Assembly: GCA_028279885.1 (NCBI GenBank)
Contig: JANQMX010000002.1
Coordinates: 1-64,000 of the forward strand
DNA: 64,000 bases
Direction of reading: 5' to 3'
Source of the DNA: Rhodovibrionaceae bacterium
Lineage (GTDB): Bacteria; Pseudomonadota; Alphaproteobacteria; Kiloniellales; DSM-21159
Position 1 is the first letter of the stretch, and the number at the start of each line of letters is the position of its first letter. Below are positions 21,836 through 31,545 of the stretch, piece by piece. The notes below the pieces were generated by a model. It made no database searches and was not told the DNA's origin. It saw nothing but the letters and a program-made list of their open reading frames with translations. Both the position numbers and the translations under genes were made by a program.

Positions 21836-22965
21836 CCGCAGCCGCTCGCCGCATCGTACCGGCAGACAATGAGTACGTGAAAGCCGAGCTGGCGAAGAAC
21901 GGTATCGACGCTACGGCAGACAACGGGCCGAACGAGTCGACCCGGACGGCGCAAGAGGACACGCTGCTCAGCCCGCGCTTCTACACCACCGACTTCGACG
22001 CCCTGGATGCGATCGACGTCTCGCCGGTGCGCGCGGAATGGGACGCCTTGTTGGAGGAGCTGGCCGAGGATCGGAACAAGCGGCACTTCAAGCGCGACGA
22101 AGACTGGCATCAGCAGATCCGCGATCTGCCGGAGGGTCTGCGCAAGGAGTTCATGGACTTCCTGATCTCCTCGCTGACCGCCGAGTTCTCAGGCTGCGTG
22201 CTCTATGCCGAGATGCGCAAGCGCGGCACCAACAAGGACATCATCGATCTCTTCAAGTACATGAGCCGCGACGAAGCGCGCCACGCCGGCTTCCTCAACG
22301 ACACGCTGAAGGACTTCGGCATCGGCGTCGATCTCGGCTTCCTGACCAAGACCAAGAAGTACACCTACTTCCAGCCCAAGTTCATCTTCTACGCGGTCTA
22401 CCTGTCGGAGAAGATCGGCTACGCGCGCTACATCACCATCTTCCGCCATCTGCAGAACCATCCCGATCGGCGCTTCCATCCGATCTTCAAGTGGTTCGAG
22501 CAGTGGTGTAACGACGAGTTCCGCCACGGCGAGGCCTTCGCCCTTCTGATGCGGGCGCAGCCGCATACCCTGCGCGGCCTCAACAAGCTCTGGATCCGCT
22601 TCTTCCTGCTGGCGGTCTTCGCCACCATGTACGTGCGCGACCATGCGCGGCCCGAGTTCCATGAGGCGCTCGGCGTCGATATCGACGACTACGACATGCG
22701 TGTCTTCCGCATCACCACGGAGATCTCGAAGCAGATCTTCCCGCTGACCCTCGACATCGACAACCCGCGCTTCAAGCAGCTGATGGACCTGCTGCTGCGG
22801 ACCTCGGTGAAGATCGATCAGGCCAAGCGCCGCGGCGGCGTTGTCGGCGCCCTGAAGCGCATCGGCTTGGCCGGTGTGGCGGCGACCACCTTGGCACGGC
22901 TCTATCTGCTGCCGGTCAAGCGCAACACGCCGCCGGCCGACAGCCGCCTGGTCCCCGCCTGGTAA
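21832..22965 (+). CDS. acsF: Aerobic Mg-protoporphyrin IX monomethyl ester (oxidative) cyclase
   Basis: Di-iron, O2-dependent cyclase that forms the isocyclic ring E of (bacterio)chlorophyll. The 377-residue product has the two carboxylate-bridge motifs, DEARHAGF (about residues 145-152) and [10 protein letters not shown] (about 225-234), with further Glu ligands in [14 protein letters not shown]. Family length is normal. It is coupled to the upstream small gene by ATGA. The O2-independent alternative BchE is not in this window, so at least this route needs oxygen. Confidence 0.96.
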   Translation: MTAAARRIVPADNEYVKAELAKNGIDATADNGPNESTRTAQEDTLLSPRFYTTDFDALDAIDVSPVRAEWDALLEELAEDRNKRHFKRDEDWHQQIRDLPEGLRKEFMDFLISSLTAEFSGCVLYAEMRKRGTNKDIIDLFKYMSRDEARHAGFLNDTLKDFGIGVDLGFLTKTKKYTYFQPKFIFYAVYLSEKIGYARYITIFRHLQNHPDRRFHPIFKWFEQWCNDEFRHGEAFALLMRAQPHTLRGLNKLWIRFFLLAVFATMYVRDHARPEFHEALGVDIDDYDMRVFRITTEISKQIFPLTLDIDNPRFKQLMDLLLRTSVKIDQAKRRGGVVGALKRIGLAGVAATTLARLYLLPVKRNTPPADSRLVPAW

Positions 22966-22984
22966 GAAGGAACCAAGGGGTAGA

Positions 22985-23872
22985 ATGGAAACTTACGGCG
23001 TTCCCGCACTCTTTGCCGTGCTGGTCTGGTGGTGGAGCACGGGGGCCATCCTCTGGCTGGTCAGCCTGCCGCGCCGCTACCACCCGACGCTGTTCGTCGG
23101 CGCCACCCTGCTGCTGCCCATGGCAGTTTGGGGCGTGGTGACCAGCAGCGGCAACGCCAACATGTTCGGCGCCTATCTCGGCTTCGCCGCGGCGATCGGT
23201 GTCTGGGCCTGGCATGAGCTGGCCTTTCTGCTGGGTTACATCACCGGGCCCAATACCGAGCATTGCCCTGAGGGCGCCAGCGGCTGGCGCCGTTTCTCCG
23301 CCGCCACGCGCACCGTGATCTACCATGAGATCGCCTTGGCCCTGACCGTGGTGGCGCTGCTTTGGCTGCTGTGGGACTCGCCCAACCAGGTTGCCGCCTG
23401 GACCTTCATGGTGCTCTGGATCATGCGGCTCAGCGCCAAGCTCAACGTCTTCTTTGGCGTCCCGAACATGGCCGAGGAGTTCCTGCAGCCGCATCTCGCC
23501 TACATGAGCAGCTACTTCCGCAAGCGGCCGGTCACACCCCTCTTCTCCGTCGTGGTGACGGCGGCGACGGCCGTTGCGGTGCTGGTGGTCTTGCGCATGA
23601 TCGACACCGCCACCCCGATGTGGGAGACGGCGGCCCTCGGGCTCGCCGGCACGCTGCTGCTGCTGGCCATCATCGAGCATTGGTTCCTGGTCCTGCCCGT
23701 GCGGGAGGCCGTCTTGTGGCGCTGGGCGCAGCGCAAGAGCGACGGCCCCCCTGCGCCGGCCGCGCCGCCGAAAACTAGAAGTGCATCAGAGTGTGAGGTG
23801 TCAGTGAACGGTCTGCCGTCCGGCAGTCCGCCAACCGCGTTGCTTAGGCCGACGGCGTCGACCGCCGGCTAA
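22985..23872 (+). CDS. puhE: Photosynthetic complex protein PuhE
   Basis: Membrane protein of the PuhE family (DUF3623), a modulator of bacteriochlorophyll production and photosystem assembly. The 295-residue product has seven to eight hydrophobic helices; recognisable stretches are WWWSTGAILWLVSLPRRYHP and MRLSAKLNVFFGVPNMAEEF. Start ATG follows ggaaccaaggggtaga. The last ~40 residues, after VLWRWAQRK, are Pro/Ser-rich, use AT-rich rare codons (AAA, ACT, AGA, TCA) and contain a short hairpin at 23813-23826, so this tail may overlap regulatory DNA for hemA. Confidence 0.9.
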   Translation: METYGVPALFAVLVWWWSTGAILWLVSLPRRYHPTLFVGATLLLPMAVWGVVTSSGNANMFGAYLGFAAAIGVWAWHELAFLLGYITGPNTEHCPEGASGWRRFSAATRTVIYHEIALALTVVALLWLLWDSPNQVAAWTFMVLWIMRLSAKLNVFFGVPNMAEEFLQPHLAYMSSYFRKRPVTPLFSVVVTAATAVAVLVVLRMIDTATPMWETAALGLAGTLLLLAIIEHWFLVLPVREAVLWRWAQRKSDGPPAPAAPPKTRSASECEVSVNGLPSGSPPTALLRPTASTAG

Positions 23873-23903
23873 ACGATAACAAAACAACTGGGAAAGACGA
23901 CCC

Positions 23904-25124
23904 ATGGACTATCAAGCCTTCTTCGAACAGCAGCTCGACGCTCTCAGGACCGAGGGCCGCTACCGCGTGTTCGCCGATCTGGAACGCAAGCTGGGCAACT
24001 TTCCGCGGGCCACCCGACATAAACGCAGCGAGAAGTCGGAGGTCACCGTCTGGTGCTCCAACGACTACCTCGGCATGGGGCAGAACCGCACGGTCATCGA
24101 TGCGATGCACGAGGCGCTGGAGCGCTGCGGCGCAGGGGCCGGGGGCACGCGCAACATCTCCGGCACCAATCACTACCACGTGCTCTTGGAGCGTGAGCTG
24201 GCCGACCTCCACGGCAAGGAGGCCGCGCTGCTCTTCACCTCGGGCTACGTCTCCAACTGGGCCAGTCTCACGACCCTGGCGGCGAAACTGCCGAACTGCG
24301 CGGTGTTCTCGGACTCGCTCAACCACGCGTCGATGATCGAAGGCATCCGCCACAGCCGGGCGGAAAAGCACGTCTTCGCCCATAACAGCCCGGACGATCT
24401 CGACCGCAAGCTTGCGATGATCGAGCCCAACCGGCCGAAGCTGGTGGCCTTCGAGTCGGTCTATTCCATGGATGGCGACATCGCCCCCATTGCCGAGCTC
24501 TGCGACGTGGCCGACAAGCACGGCGCCATGACCTATCTCGACGAGGTGCACGCGGTCGGGCTCTACGGACCGCGCGGCGGCGGCGTCGCCGAGCGCGAAG
24601 GCCTGATGGATCGCCTGACGCTGATCGAGGGCACGCTGGGCAAGGCCTTCGGCGTGGTCGGCGGCTATATCGCCGGCTCCGCCGCGCTCTGCGACTTCGT
24701 GCGCTCCTATGCCAGCGGCTTCATCTTCACCACCGCGCTGCCTCCGACCGTGGCGGCGGGTGCCATTGCTTCGGTGCGGCATCTCAAGACCAGCCAGGCC
24801 GAGCGCCTGACTCAGCGCGAGCGGGTGGCGCAGCTGCGCGCCCGCCTCGATGCGGCCGGCATTCCGCATATGCAGAACCCGAGCCACATCGTGCCGGTGA
24901 TGGTCTGTGAGCCGGTGCTCTGCAAGCAGATCAGCGACATCCTGCTGGATGACTGGGGCATCTACGTGCAGCCGATCAACTATCCCACCGTGCCGCGCGG
25001 GACGGAGCGCCTGCGCTTCACGCCCTCACCGTTGCATTCCGAACAGGACATCGACTACCTGATGGAGGCCCTGACCAGCGTCTGGGCCCAGCTCGGGCTG
25101 ATGCGGCGCGAAGCGGCGGAGTAG
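23904..25124 (+). CDS. hemA: 5-aminolevulinate synthase
   Basis: PLP enzyme condensing glycine and succinyl-CoA to 5-aminolevulinate, the first step of tetrapyrrole synthesis in alphaproteobacteria. The 406-residue product has the family motifs [37 protein letters not shown] and the PLP-lysine loop [17 protein letters not shown]. It ends the superoperon, 31 bases after puhE with a gggaaaga Shine-Dalgarno. Linking hemA to bch/puh genes matches precursor supply to pigment demand. A second, housekeeping hemA elsewhere is possible. Confidence 0.96.
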   Translation: MDYQAFFEQQLDALRTEGRYRVFADLERKLGNFPRATRHKRSEKSEVTVWCSNDYLGMGQNRTVIDAMHEALERCGAGAGGTRNISGTNHYHVLLERELADLHGKEAALLFTSGYVSNWASLTTLAAKLPNCAVFSDSLNHASMIEGIRHSRAEKHVFAHNSPDDLDRKLAMIEPNRPKLVAFESVYSMDGDIAPIAELCDVADKHGAMTYLDEVHAVGLYGPRGGGVAEREGLMDRLTLIEGTLGKAFGVVGGYIAGSAALCDFVRSYASGFIFTTALPPTVAAGAIASVRHLKTSQAERLTQRERVAQLRARLDAAGIPHMQNPSHIVPVMVCEPVLCKQISDILLDDWGIYVQPINYPTVPRGTERLRFTPSPLHSEQDIDYLMEALTSVWAQLGLMRREAAE

Positions 25125-25139
25125 CCGCTACGCAATCAG

Positions 25140-25170
25140 GCGACCCGAGCAGCCGCCCGGGTCGCGGCTG
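25140..25170. terminator. Overlapping hairpins between hemA and the cytochrome gene
   Basis: GCGACCCG (25140-25147) pairs with CGGGTCGC (25158-25165), and a competing stem CAGCCGC (25150-25156) pairs with GCGGCTG (25164-25170). No T-run follows on either strand. Position between convergent genes supports a bidirectional terminator. Confidence 0.45.
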
Positions 25171-25178
25171 TGGGGACT

Positions 25179-25568
25179 CTACTGTGCGGACGCCTGCCTG
25201 AGGTAGGCGATGACGTTGACGATCTCGACCTCTTTCTTGAGGCCGGCGAAGGCCATGCGGTTGCCTTTTATGAAGCCCCTGGGATCGGACAGATAGGCCG
25301 TCAAGTTTTCCTCGGTCCAGGTGATGCCCGAGTCCTTCATGGCCTTGGAGTACTTGAAGCCCTCGACCGAGCCGGCGCTGCGGCCAATGATGGCGACGAG
25401 GTGCGGGCCGACGCGGTTCTTCTCCTCGTTGACCACGTGGCATGCCTTGCACTTGCGAAAGACCTTTTCGCCTTTCGCCGGATCGCCCTCTGCCAAAACC
25501 GGACCGGATGCCAGCACGGCAAAGAGCGTAGCGACCAGGCTAACGAAGCCAATTTTCCCGTAGCGCAT
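25179..25568 (-). CDS. cycA: Class I cytochrome c (cytochrome c2-like)
   Basis: Small soluble periplasmic cytochrome, 129 residues. A signal peptide (about residues 1-26, cleavage after VLA) precedes a single haem site CKACH (40-44). The sixth ligand is M105 in GNRMAFAGL. The mitochondrial-type features VGPHLVAIIGR and KYSKAM are present. It probably shuttles electrons from the bc1 complex to PufC or to oxidases. Strong Shine-Dalgarno (ggaggagataaacccc). The gene converges on hemA. The gene symbol is assigned by resemblance and context; other small cytochromes c of the same class cannot be excluded. The 108 bases upstream hold its promoter region, with no clear boxes. Confidence 0.85.
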   Translation of the reverse strand: MRYGKIGFVSLVATLFAVLASGPVLAEGDPAKGEKVFRKCKACHVVNEEKNRVGPHLVAIIGRSAGSVEGFKYSKAMKDSGITWTEENLTAYLSDPRGFIKGNRMAFAGLKKEVEIVNVIAYLRQASAQ

Positions 25569-25676
25569 GGGGTTTATCTCCTCCCTGGTGTAAATTGTCT
25601 GCCGTCAAACTAGGGCAGTGTTCAACAGTTCTCCAGGGGCAAAGCCAAAGAAAGTGCCGACCATGCTCAGCGTGGC

Positions 25677-27137
25677 TCAGTCCGAGCGCTTGCGTTCGGC
25701 CAGGGCGAGCAGCCCCGTCACGTCTAGGTGCGCCTCCATATGGGCAGCCAGGGCATCCAGCGTTTCCTCCACGGCGGCTCCATAGCTGAGCTCGGAGGGG
25801 GCAGCCCCCAATTCTCTCAGAAACGTGGCGCGAAAGCCGTCGGCGGTGAAGAGACCATGCAGGTAGGCGCCGGTGACCCGGCCGCAGGGCGAGACGGCGC
25901 CCTCCGGCCGGCCCTCGATCTCCAGGAAAGACCGTGCGCAGTCCGGCCCCTCGGTGCGGCCGATGTGGATCTCGTAGCCTTCGATGGCCTCGCCGCTGGA
26001 CAGATGGTGCCCGGCTACCCGGGCCAGACGCTTGTCGCCGCCCATCACCGTATCGACGGCAAGCAGTCCAAGACCCTCGCTCTCACCCGGCGGGCCCTCG
26101 ATGCCGTCGGGGTCGGCGATGCGGCGTCCGAGCATCTGATAGCCGCCGCAGATTCCCAGCACCCGGCCGCCTCGGCGGGTGTGTGCCAGAAGATCGATGT
26201 CCCAGCCCTGCTCGCGCATAAAAGCGAGGTCGCCGCGGGTCGATTTGCTGCCGGGCAGGATGACGAGATCGGCATCGCCGGGCAGGGCCTGGCCGGGCGG
26301 CACCATCTCCAGCGAGACCTCGGGCTCGAGTTTCAGCGGGTCGAAATCGTCGAAGTTGGCAATGCGCGAGAACATCGGGCAGACGATCTTGCGCTTGCCG
26401 GGCTTGCTGCCGCTCACGAGGTCGACAGAGTCCTCGGCGGGCAGGCGTGCAGCGCCCACGAACCAGGGTAGCACGCCGAAGCCGCGCCAGCCGGTGCGCT
26501 CCTCGATGAAGCGGTAGCCATCGTCGAACAGCCGGATGTCGCCGCGGAACTTGTTGATCAGGAAGCCCTCGATCATCGCCGCATCCTCCGGGTCGATCAC
26601 CGCCTGGGTGCCGACGATCTGGGCGATGACCCCGCCGCGGTCGATATCGCCGGCCAGCACGACCGGGACGTCGGCCGCCCGGGCGAAGCCCATGTTGGCG
26701 ATGTCGCCCAGCCTCAGGTTCACCTCTGCCGGGCTGCCGGCGCCCTCGACGATGATCAGCTCCGCGTCGGTGCCGAGCCGCTCGAAGCTCTCCAGCACGC
26801 CGTTCATCAAGCGCGGCTTGAGGTCGGCATAGTCGAGCGCCTTGACCGTCGCCAGGCGCTGGCCCTGCAGCACCACCTGGGCGCCGATGTCCGTTTCCGG
26901 TTTCAACAGCACGGGATTCATGTCGACTGTCGGCGTGCGGCCGCAGGCCAGGGCCTGAAGCGCTTGCGCCCGGCCGATCTCGCCACCCTCGGCCACGGCA
27001 GCGTTGTTCGACATGTTCTGCGGTTTGAAGGGCGCGACATTCAGGCCGCGTTGCCGCGCCGCCCGGCAGAGCCCGGCGACCAGCAGCGACTTGCCGACAT
27101 TCGAGCCGGCCCCCTGGATCATCAGCGCAGAGGGCAC
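25677..27137 (-). CDS. cobQ: Cobyric acid synthase
   Basis: Glutamine-dependent enzyme that amidates four carboxyls of adenosylcobyrinic acid a,c-diamide to adenosylcobyric acid. The 486-residue product has the N-terminal ATP-binding motif [12 protein letters not shown] and, in the C-terminal glutamine amidotransferase domain, the nucleophile loop [11 protein letters not shown] and the His of TGAYLHGLF. Length is typical. It lies one base after cobO and is the last gene of the riboswitch-controlled cobW-cobN-cobO-cobQ operon. Confidence 0.96.
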   Translation of the reverse strand: MPSALMIQGAGSNVGKSLLVAGLCRAARQRGLNVAPFKPQNMSNNAAVAEGGEIGRAQALQALACGRTPTVDMNPVLLKPETDIGAQVVLQGQRLATVKALDYADLKPRLMNGVLESFERLGTDAELIIVEGAGSPAEVNLRLGDIANMGFARAADVPVVLAGDIDRGGVIAQIVGTQAVIDPEDAAMIEGFLINKFRGDIRLFDDGYRFIEERTGWRGFGVLPWFVGAARLPAEDSVDLVSGSKPGKRKIVCPMFSRIANFDDFDPLKLEPEVSLEMVPPGQALPGDADLVILPGSKSTRGDLAFMREQGWDIDLLAHTRRGGRVLGICGGYQMLGRRIADPDGIEGPPGESEGLGLLAVDTVMGGDKRLARVAGHHLSSGEAIEGYEIHIGRTEGPDCARSFLEIEGRPEGAVSPCGRVTGAYLHGLFTADGFRATFLRELGAAPSELSYGAAVEETLDALAAHMEAHLDVTGLLALAERKRSD

Positions 27138-27138
27138 C

Positions 27139-27774
27139 TCAGAACTCGACGCCTGCCTGGGCTTTGACGCCGTCGCGGAAGGGATGCTTCAGCAGGGTCA
27201 TCTCGGTCGCCAGGTCAGCTGCCTCGATCAGCTTGTCGGCGGCGTTGCGGCCGGTAAGCACCACGTGGCAGTCCTCGGGCTTCTCGGTCTCAAGGAAGGC
27301 CAGCACCTCGTCGAGATCGAGATAGCCGTAGCGCAGGGCGATGTTGACCTCGTCGAGCAGCACCATGCGGATGGCGGGATCGCGGATTAGCTCCTTCGCC
27401 TTCTCCCAGCCGGCCTGGGCCATCTCCATGTCGCGAGCCTTGTCCTGGGTCACCCAGGTGAAGCCTTCGCCCATGGTATGGAAGGCGCAGAGGTCCGAGA
27501 AGTGCTCGGCGATCAGGGCGCGCTCGCCGGTCTCCATGCCGCCCTTGATGAACTGCACCACGGCGCAGGGCATGCCGTGGGCAATGCAGCGGAAGATCAT
27601 GCCGAAGGCGGCCGAGCTTTTGCCCTTGCCCTTGCCCGTGTGGACGATGATCAGGCCGCGCTCCTCGGTCTTGCCGGCCATGATCTTGTCGCGGGCGCGG
27701 GCCTTCTTGGCCATCTTGGCGGCGTGGCGTTCCTGCTCCTCGGCGTCGACGGCCGGGACGTCATTCTCGCTCAT
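27139..27774 (-). CDS. cobO: Cob(I)yrinic acid a,c-diamide adenosyltransferase
   Basis: Transfers the 5'-deoxyadenosyl group from ATP to the cobalt of corrinoids (CobO/BtuR/CobA type). The 211-residue product has the P-loop [15 protein letters not shown] (about 44-58), KGGMETGE, and [14 protein letters not shown] Lys/Arg-rich N-terminal helix precedes the fold. Start ATG 27774 overlaps the cobN stop (ATGA), which decides it over an upstream extension. Confidence 0.95.
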   Translation of the reverse strand: MSENDVPAVDAEEQERHAAKMAKKARARDKIMAGKTEERGLIIVHTGKGKGKSSAAFGMIFRCIAHGMPCAVVQFIKGGMETGERALIAEHFSDLCAFHTMGEGFTWVTQDKARDMEMAQAGWEKAKELIRDPAIRMVLLDEVNIALRYGYLDLDEVLAFLETEKPEDCHVVLTGRNAADKLIEAADLATEMTLLKHPFRDGVKAQAGVEF

Positions 27775-30700
27775 GCCTTCTCTCCTTTCAGCTCTGCAAT
27801 CAGGCCCTGCGCGGTGTTGGAGCGCGGCTGCCAAAGGCCGCGCCGTACCGCTTCGTCCAGGCGGGCCGCGATCTCCTTCAGGGCCGCGGGGTTCGCTTCT
27901 TCCAGGAAGGCGCGCGTGTCATCATCCGCAAGATAGGCCTGGTGGACGAGATCGAAATGGTGATCCTGCACCGCCTGGGTGGTGGCTGCAAAGGCAAAGA
28001 GGTAGTCCACCGTCGCCGCCATCTCGAAGGCGCCCTTGTAGCCGTGGCGCTTCACGCCGGCGATCCATTTGGGATTGACCACCCGCGACCGCACGACCCG
28101 CGCCACCTCTTCGGTCAAGGTGCGGACGACCGGCCGCTCCGGGCGCGCATGGTCGTTGTGGTAGATCGTCGGCGCGCGGCCGCTCAGGCTTTCCACCGCT
28201 GCCGCCATGCCGCCTTCGAACTGATAGTAGTCGTCGCTGTCCAGCAGGTCGTGCTCGCGATTGTCCTGGTTCTGGACCACGGCCTCGACCTGGGTCAGGC
28301 GCTTTTCCAGCAAGTCGCGGGCGACAGCGCCCTCAGCCGCCTGGCCGTAGGCATAGCCGCCCCACTCCAGGAAGGCCTCCCCGAGATCGGCGCGGCTTTC
28401 CCAGACGCCGCTGTCGATCAGCGCTTGCAACCCGGCTCCGTAAGCGCCGGGCTTGGAGCCGAAGACGCGGAAGCCGGCGCGCAGGGCGGCATCGGCCACA
28501 CCCTCGGCTTCCAGCCGTCGCGCTTCCGCCCGGTAGCGCGCGGCGGCCGGGTTGTCGGCTTCCGGCTCGTCCAGTTCCATGACGGCGCGAGCGGCGCTGT
28601 CGATCAGGTCGATCTGGCCTGGGAAGGCGTCGCGGAAGAAGCCGGAGATGCGCAGGGTGACGTCGACCCGCGGCCGCCCGAGCACCGACAGCGGCAGGAT
28701 CTCGAAGCCGGTGACCCGCCGCGAGCCTTCGTCCCAGCTCGGGCGCACGCCCATCAGCGCCAAGGCCTGTGCGAGATCGTCGCCGCCGGTGCGCATATTG
28801 GCGGTGCCCCAGGCCGTCAGCGCCATCGCCTTGGGCCAGTCGCCGTGGTCCTGAACGTGACGCTCGATCAAGCGGCTGGCCGACTTCCAGCCCAAGGCCC
28901 AGGCCGTCGGCGTCGGCAGCGCCCGGTTGTCGACCGAGAAGAAGTTGCGCCCGGTCGGCAGCACGTCCGGCCGGCCGCGCGTCGGCGCGCCGGAGGGGCC
29001 GGGCGCGATGAAGCGCCCGTCGAGCCCGGCCAATAAGCCGGCCAGCTCCCGCTCGCCGCAGGCGCGCAGGGCCGGGCGCAATGTGCTGTCCATGCGCTCC
29101 AGGACGGCGCGGGTGGCGGTCCAGTCTTCAGCCGGCTGCCAGGTCCCGGCGATCAGTTGGCCGGCGAGCAGTTCCAGCCGCTCGACGCTGTCGCCCTTGT
29201 TGCGCCAAGGGTCCTCCGACTGCGCCTGCAGCGCTTCGGGGCGCGGCCCCTGCCAGGCTTCCGACATGACGCAGTCGAGCGGGTCGAAGTCCTCGGACGC
29301 CAGCTCCAGGTCGCGCGCCAGGGCGCGGATGAGGGAGGCGTCACCGCCCTCGTCCCGCCCGCGCGGCAGCCGGGCGAGCGCGGCCAGCAGGTCGCACTCC
29401 AGCCGGCCCTCGGGCGCGGCCCCGAAGATGTGCAGACCGTCGCGGATCTGGCTTTCCTTCAGCTCGCAGAGGAAGTCGTCGAGCTTGCGCAGGCGGCTGT
29501 CCGCATCGTCCGCGCTGTCGATGCCGGCATCGCGGTCCAGGCCGCTGACCTCGGTCAGGCTGAGGATCTCCTTGCGCAGCAGTTCCAGCCGGCGCGGGTC
29601 GACGCCGGCCGCGTCGTAGTACTCGTCGACCAGAGCCTCCAGATCGCGCAGCGGGCCGTAGGTTTCCGCGCGGGTCAGCGGCGGCGTCAGATGATCGACA
29701 ATGGCCGCCTGCGACCGCCGCTTGGCCTGCGTGCCTTCGCCGGGGTCGTTGACGATGAAGGGGTAGAGGTGCGGCAGAGGGCCGAAGATCGCCTCGGGCA
29801 GGCACTCGCCCGAAAGTGCGACCGCCTTGCCCGGCAGCCATTCGAGATTGCCGTGCTTGCCGAGATGCACCAGGGCCTGGGCGCCAAAGGTCTCGCGCAG
29901 CCAGGTGTAGAAGGCCAGGTAGTGGTGCGGCGGCGGCAGGTCGGGACTGTGGTAGCTCTGCATGGGGTCGAGCTGATAGCCGCGGGCCGGCTGTACCCCG
30001 ACGACCACGTTGCCGAAGCGGTGCAGCGAGAGGGCGAAGGCTTCGCCGTCTAGAAAGGGGTCGTCTTCCGGTGGACCCCAGCGGGACTCGATGGTGTCGC
30101 GCACGCTTTCAGGCAGTCGGGCAAATGCCTCGCGATAGTCGGCGAGCGGCAAGCGCTCGCCGCCCTCGCGCTCGGCCCGGTCGGCCAGCCAGTTGGTCGG
30201 CCCGGCGGTGAGGATCTGCATCAGTGCGGCGCCGTCGGCAGGCGCGTTCTCGATCCCATAGCCGGCTTCGCCCAGGGCGGCGAGCACGCGGGCGCAGCTT
30301 TCCGGCGTGTCGAGGCCGACTCCGTTGGCGAGACGCCCGTCCTTGTTGGGATAGTTGGCGAGGATGAGCCCGATGCGGCGTTCGGCTGCCGGCGTGCGCG
30401 CCAGTTCCGCCCAGTTGGCCGCCAGCTTGGCGACGAACTGCGCACGCTCCTCCTGCGCCCGGTGGCGCGCCACGGGGAACTGGGTGGTCTCGTCGAAGTA
30501 GGCCTCGTCCTTGAAGGCCACCGCGCGCGCCAGGATGCGCCCGTCGACCTCGGGCAGGGAGACGTTCATGGCGATGTCGCGCGGCGAAAGCCCGCGGTCG
30601 CCTTCAGCCCAGGCCTCTTCGCTGCCGCCGGAGAAGACGACCTGGAACACCGGCACGCCCGGCGCGTCGAGCACGGTCGGCTGGCGCTCCTCGCGCCAGT

Positions 30701-31529
30701 CCTCCGCCTGGGCCGAGCCGACCGCGAAGCTGGTGGCGTTCAAGACCACGTCGGGCGCTGCGTCGGCGAAGATCTGCGTCAGGGTCGCGGCCGAGAGCGA
30801 GTCCTTCAGGGAGGCGACGAAGACAGGCAGGGGGTTCAAGCCTTCGGCCGTCAGGGCGGCGGCGAGGCGGTCGATCACCTCGGCTCCGGCGCCTTGCAAG
30901 AGAGCCCGATAGAACACCAGGGCGGCGGTCGGGGCGCCCGGTGTCCAATGCGCCTGAAGGGAAGTGATGTCGCCCGGTCCCTCGCCTGGTAGGTAGGTCC
31001 CGGCGCGCAGCAGCGGCACGGCCCGCGCCGGCGGTGGCGCGCCATCCAGCAGATGCGCGGTGAAGCGCAGCAGGTTGGCGGCGTTGGCGGCACCGCCCTC
31101 GACGAAGTAGCTCCAGAGCGTCTGCTGTGTCTCGTCGGGCAGGCTCGAGGCGCGCGCCAGGGCCTCGTCCGGCTTGTCATCACCGGGCAGCGCGACGAAG
31201 GGCACGCCGGCCTCGGCCAGGCGCAGGGCGCACTGCTCGAGACCGTAGGGCCAATAGGCTTCGCCGCCGAGCAGCCGGGCGATCACCAGGCGCGAGCGGG
31301 TCAGAGTCTTGTCGAGATAGAGATCGACCGAGAAGGGGTGCTGCAGCCAGGCGAGCCGGGCCAGCCGCAGGGAGGGTACCGCATCGCCCAGGCGCTGTTT
31401 GGCGCTGGCCAGCGCCGCCAACTCCATGTCGTTGGCCGAGAGAACGACCACATCGGCGGGCGACTGCTGTGGGTCGACCGGCTCCGTGCCGTCGCTGATC
31501 TCACCCGCCTGCGCCTGAAGCAGATGCAT
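27771..31529 (-). CDS. cobN: Aerobic cobaltochelatase subunit CobN
   Basis: Large corrin-binding subunit of the ATP-dependent aerobic cobalt chelatase, which with CobS and CobT inserts Co2+ into hydrogenobyrinic acid a,c-diamide. The product is about 1252 residues and related to BchH in this window. Conserved stretches include LVHLGKHGNLEWLPGKAVALS and VRTLTEEVARVVRSRVVNPKW. Start ATG 31529 lies 16 bases after the cobW stop; the frame stays open another 22 codons upstream, but that part would overlap the end of cobW. cobS and cobT are not in the window. Confidence 0.95.
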   Translation of the reverse strand: MHLLQAQAGEISDGTEPVDPQQSPADVVVLSANDMELAALASAKQRLGDAVPSLRLARLAWLQHPFSVDLYLDKTLTRSRLVIARLLGGEAYWPYGLEQCALRLAEAGVPFVALPGDDKPDEALARASSLPDETQQTLWSYFVEGGAANAANLLRFTAHLLDGAPPPARAVPLLRAGTYLPGEGPGDITSLQAHWTPGAPTAALVFYRALLQGAGAEVIDRLAAALTAEGLNPLPVFVASLKDSLSAATLTQIFADAAPDVVLNATSFAVGSAQAEDWREERQPTVLDAPGVPVFQVVFSGGSEEAWAEGDRGLSPRDIAMNVSLPEVDGRILARAVAFKDEAYFDETTQFPVARHRAQEERAQFVAKLAANWAELARTPAAERRIGLILANYPNKDGRLANGVGLDTPESCARVLAALGEAGYGIENAPADGAALMQILTAGPTNWLADRAEREGGERLPLADYREAFARLPESVRDTIESRWGPPEDDPFLDGEAFALSLHRFGNVVVGVQPARGYQLDPMQSYHSPDLPPPHHYLAFYTWLRETFGAQALVHLGKHGNLEWLPGKAVALSGECLPEAIFGPLPHLYPFIVNDPGEGTQAKRRSQAAIVDHLTPPLTRAETYGPLRDLEALVDEYYDAAGVDPRRLELLRKEILSLTEVSGLDRDAGIDSADDADSRLRKLDDFLCELKESQIRDGLHIFGAAPEGRLECDLLAALARLPRGRDEGGDASLIRALARDLELASEDFDPLDCVMSEAWQGPRPEALQAQSEDPWRNKGDSVERLELLAGQLIAGTWQPAEDWTATRAVLERMDSTLRPALRACGERELAGLLAGLDGRFIAPGPSGAPTRGRPDVLPTGRNFFSVDNRALPTPTAWALGWKSASRLIERHVQDHGDWPKAMALTAWGTANMRTGGDDLAQALALMGVRPSWDEGSRRVTGFEILPLSVLGRPRVDVTLRISGFFRDAFPGQIDLIDSAARAVMELDEPEADNPAAARYRAEARRLEAEGVADAALRAGFRVFGSKPGAYGAGLQALIDSGVWESRADLGEAFLEWGGYAYGQAAEGAVARDLLEKRLTQVEAVVQNQDNREHDLLDSDDYYQFEGGMAAAVESLSGRAPTIYHNDHARPERPVVRTLTEEVARVVRSRVVNPKWIAGVKRHGYKGAFEMAATVDYLFAFAATTQAVQDHHFDLVHQAYLADDDTRAFLEEANPAALKEIAARLDEAVRRGLWQPRSNTAQGLIAELKGEKA

Positions 31530-31545
31530 CGGTCTCTGGCCAGCT

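Noticed and set aside
23793-23810. PpsR-like TGT-N12-AAC before hemA
   Set aside because: The second half lacks ACA and the arms are not symmetric.
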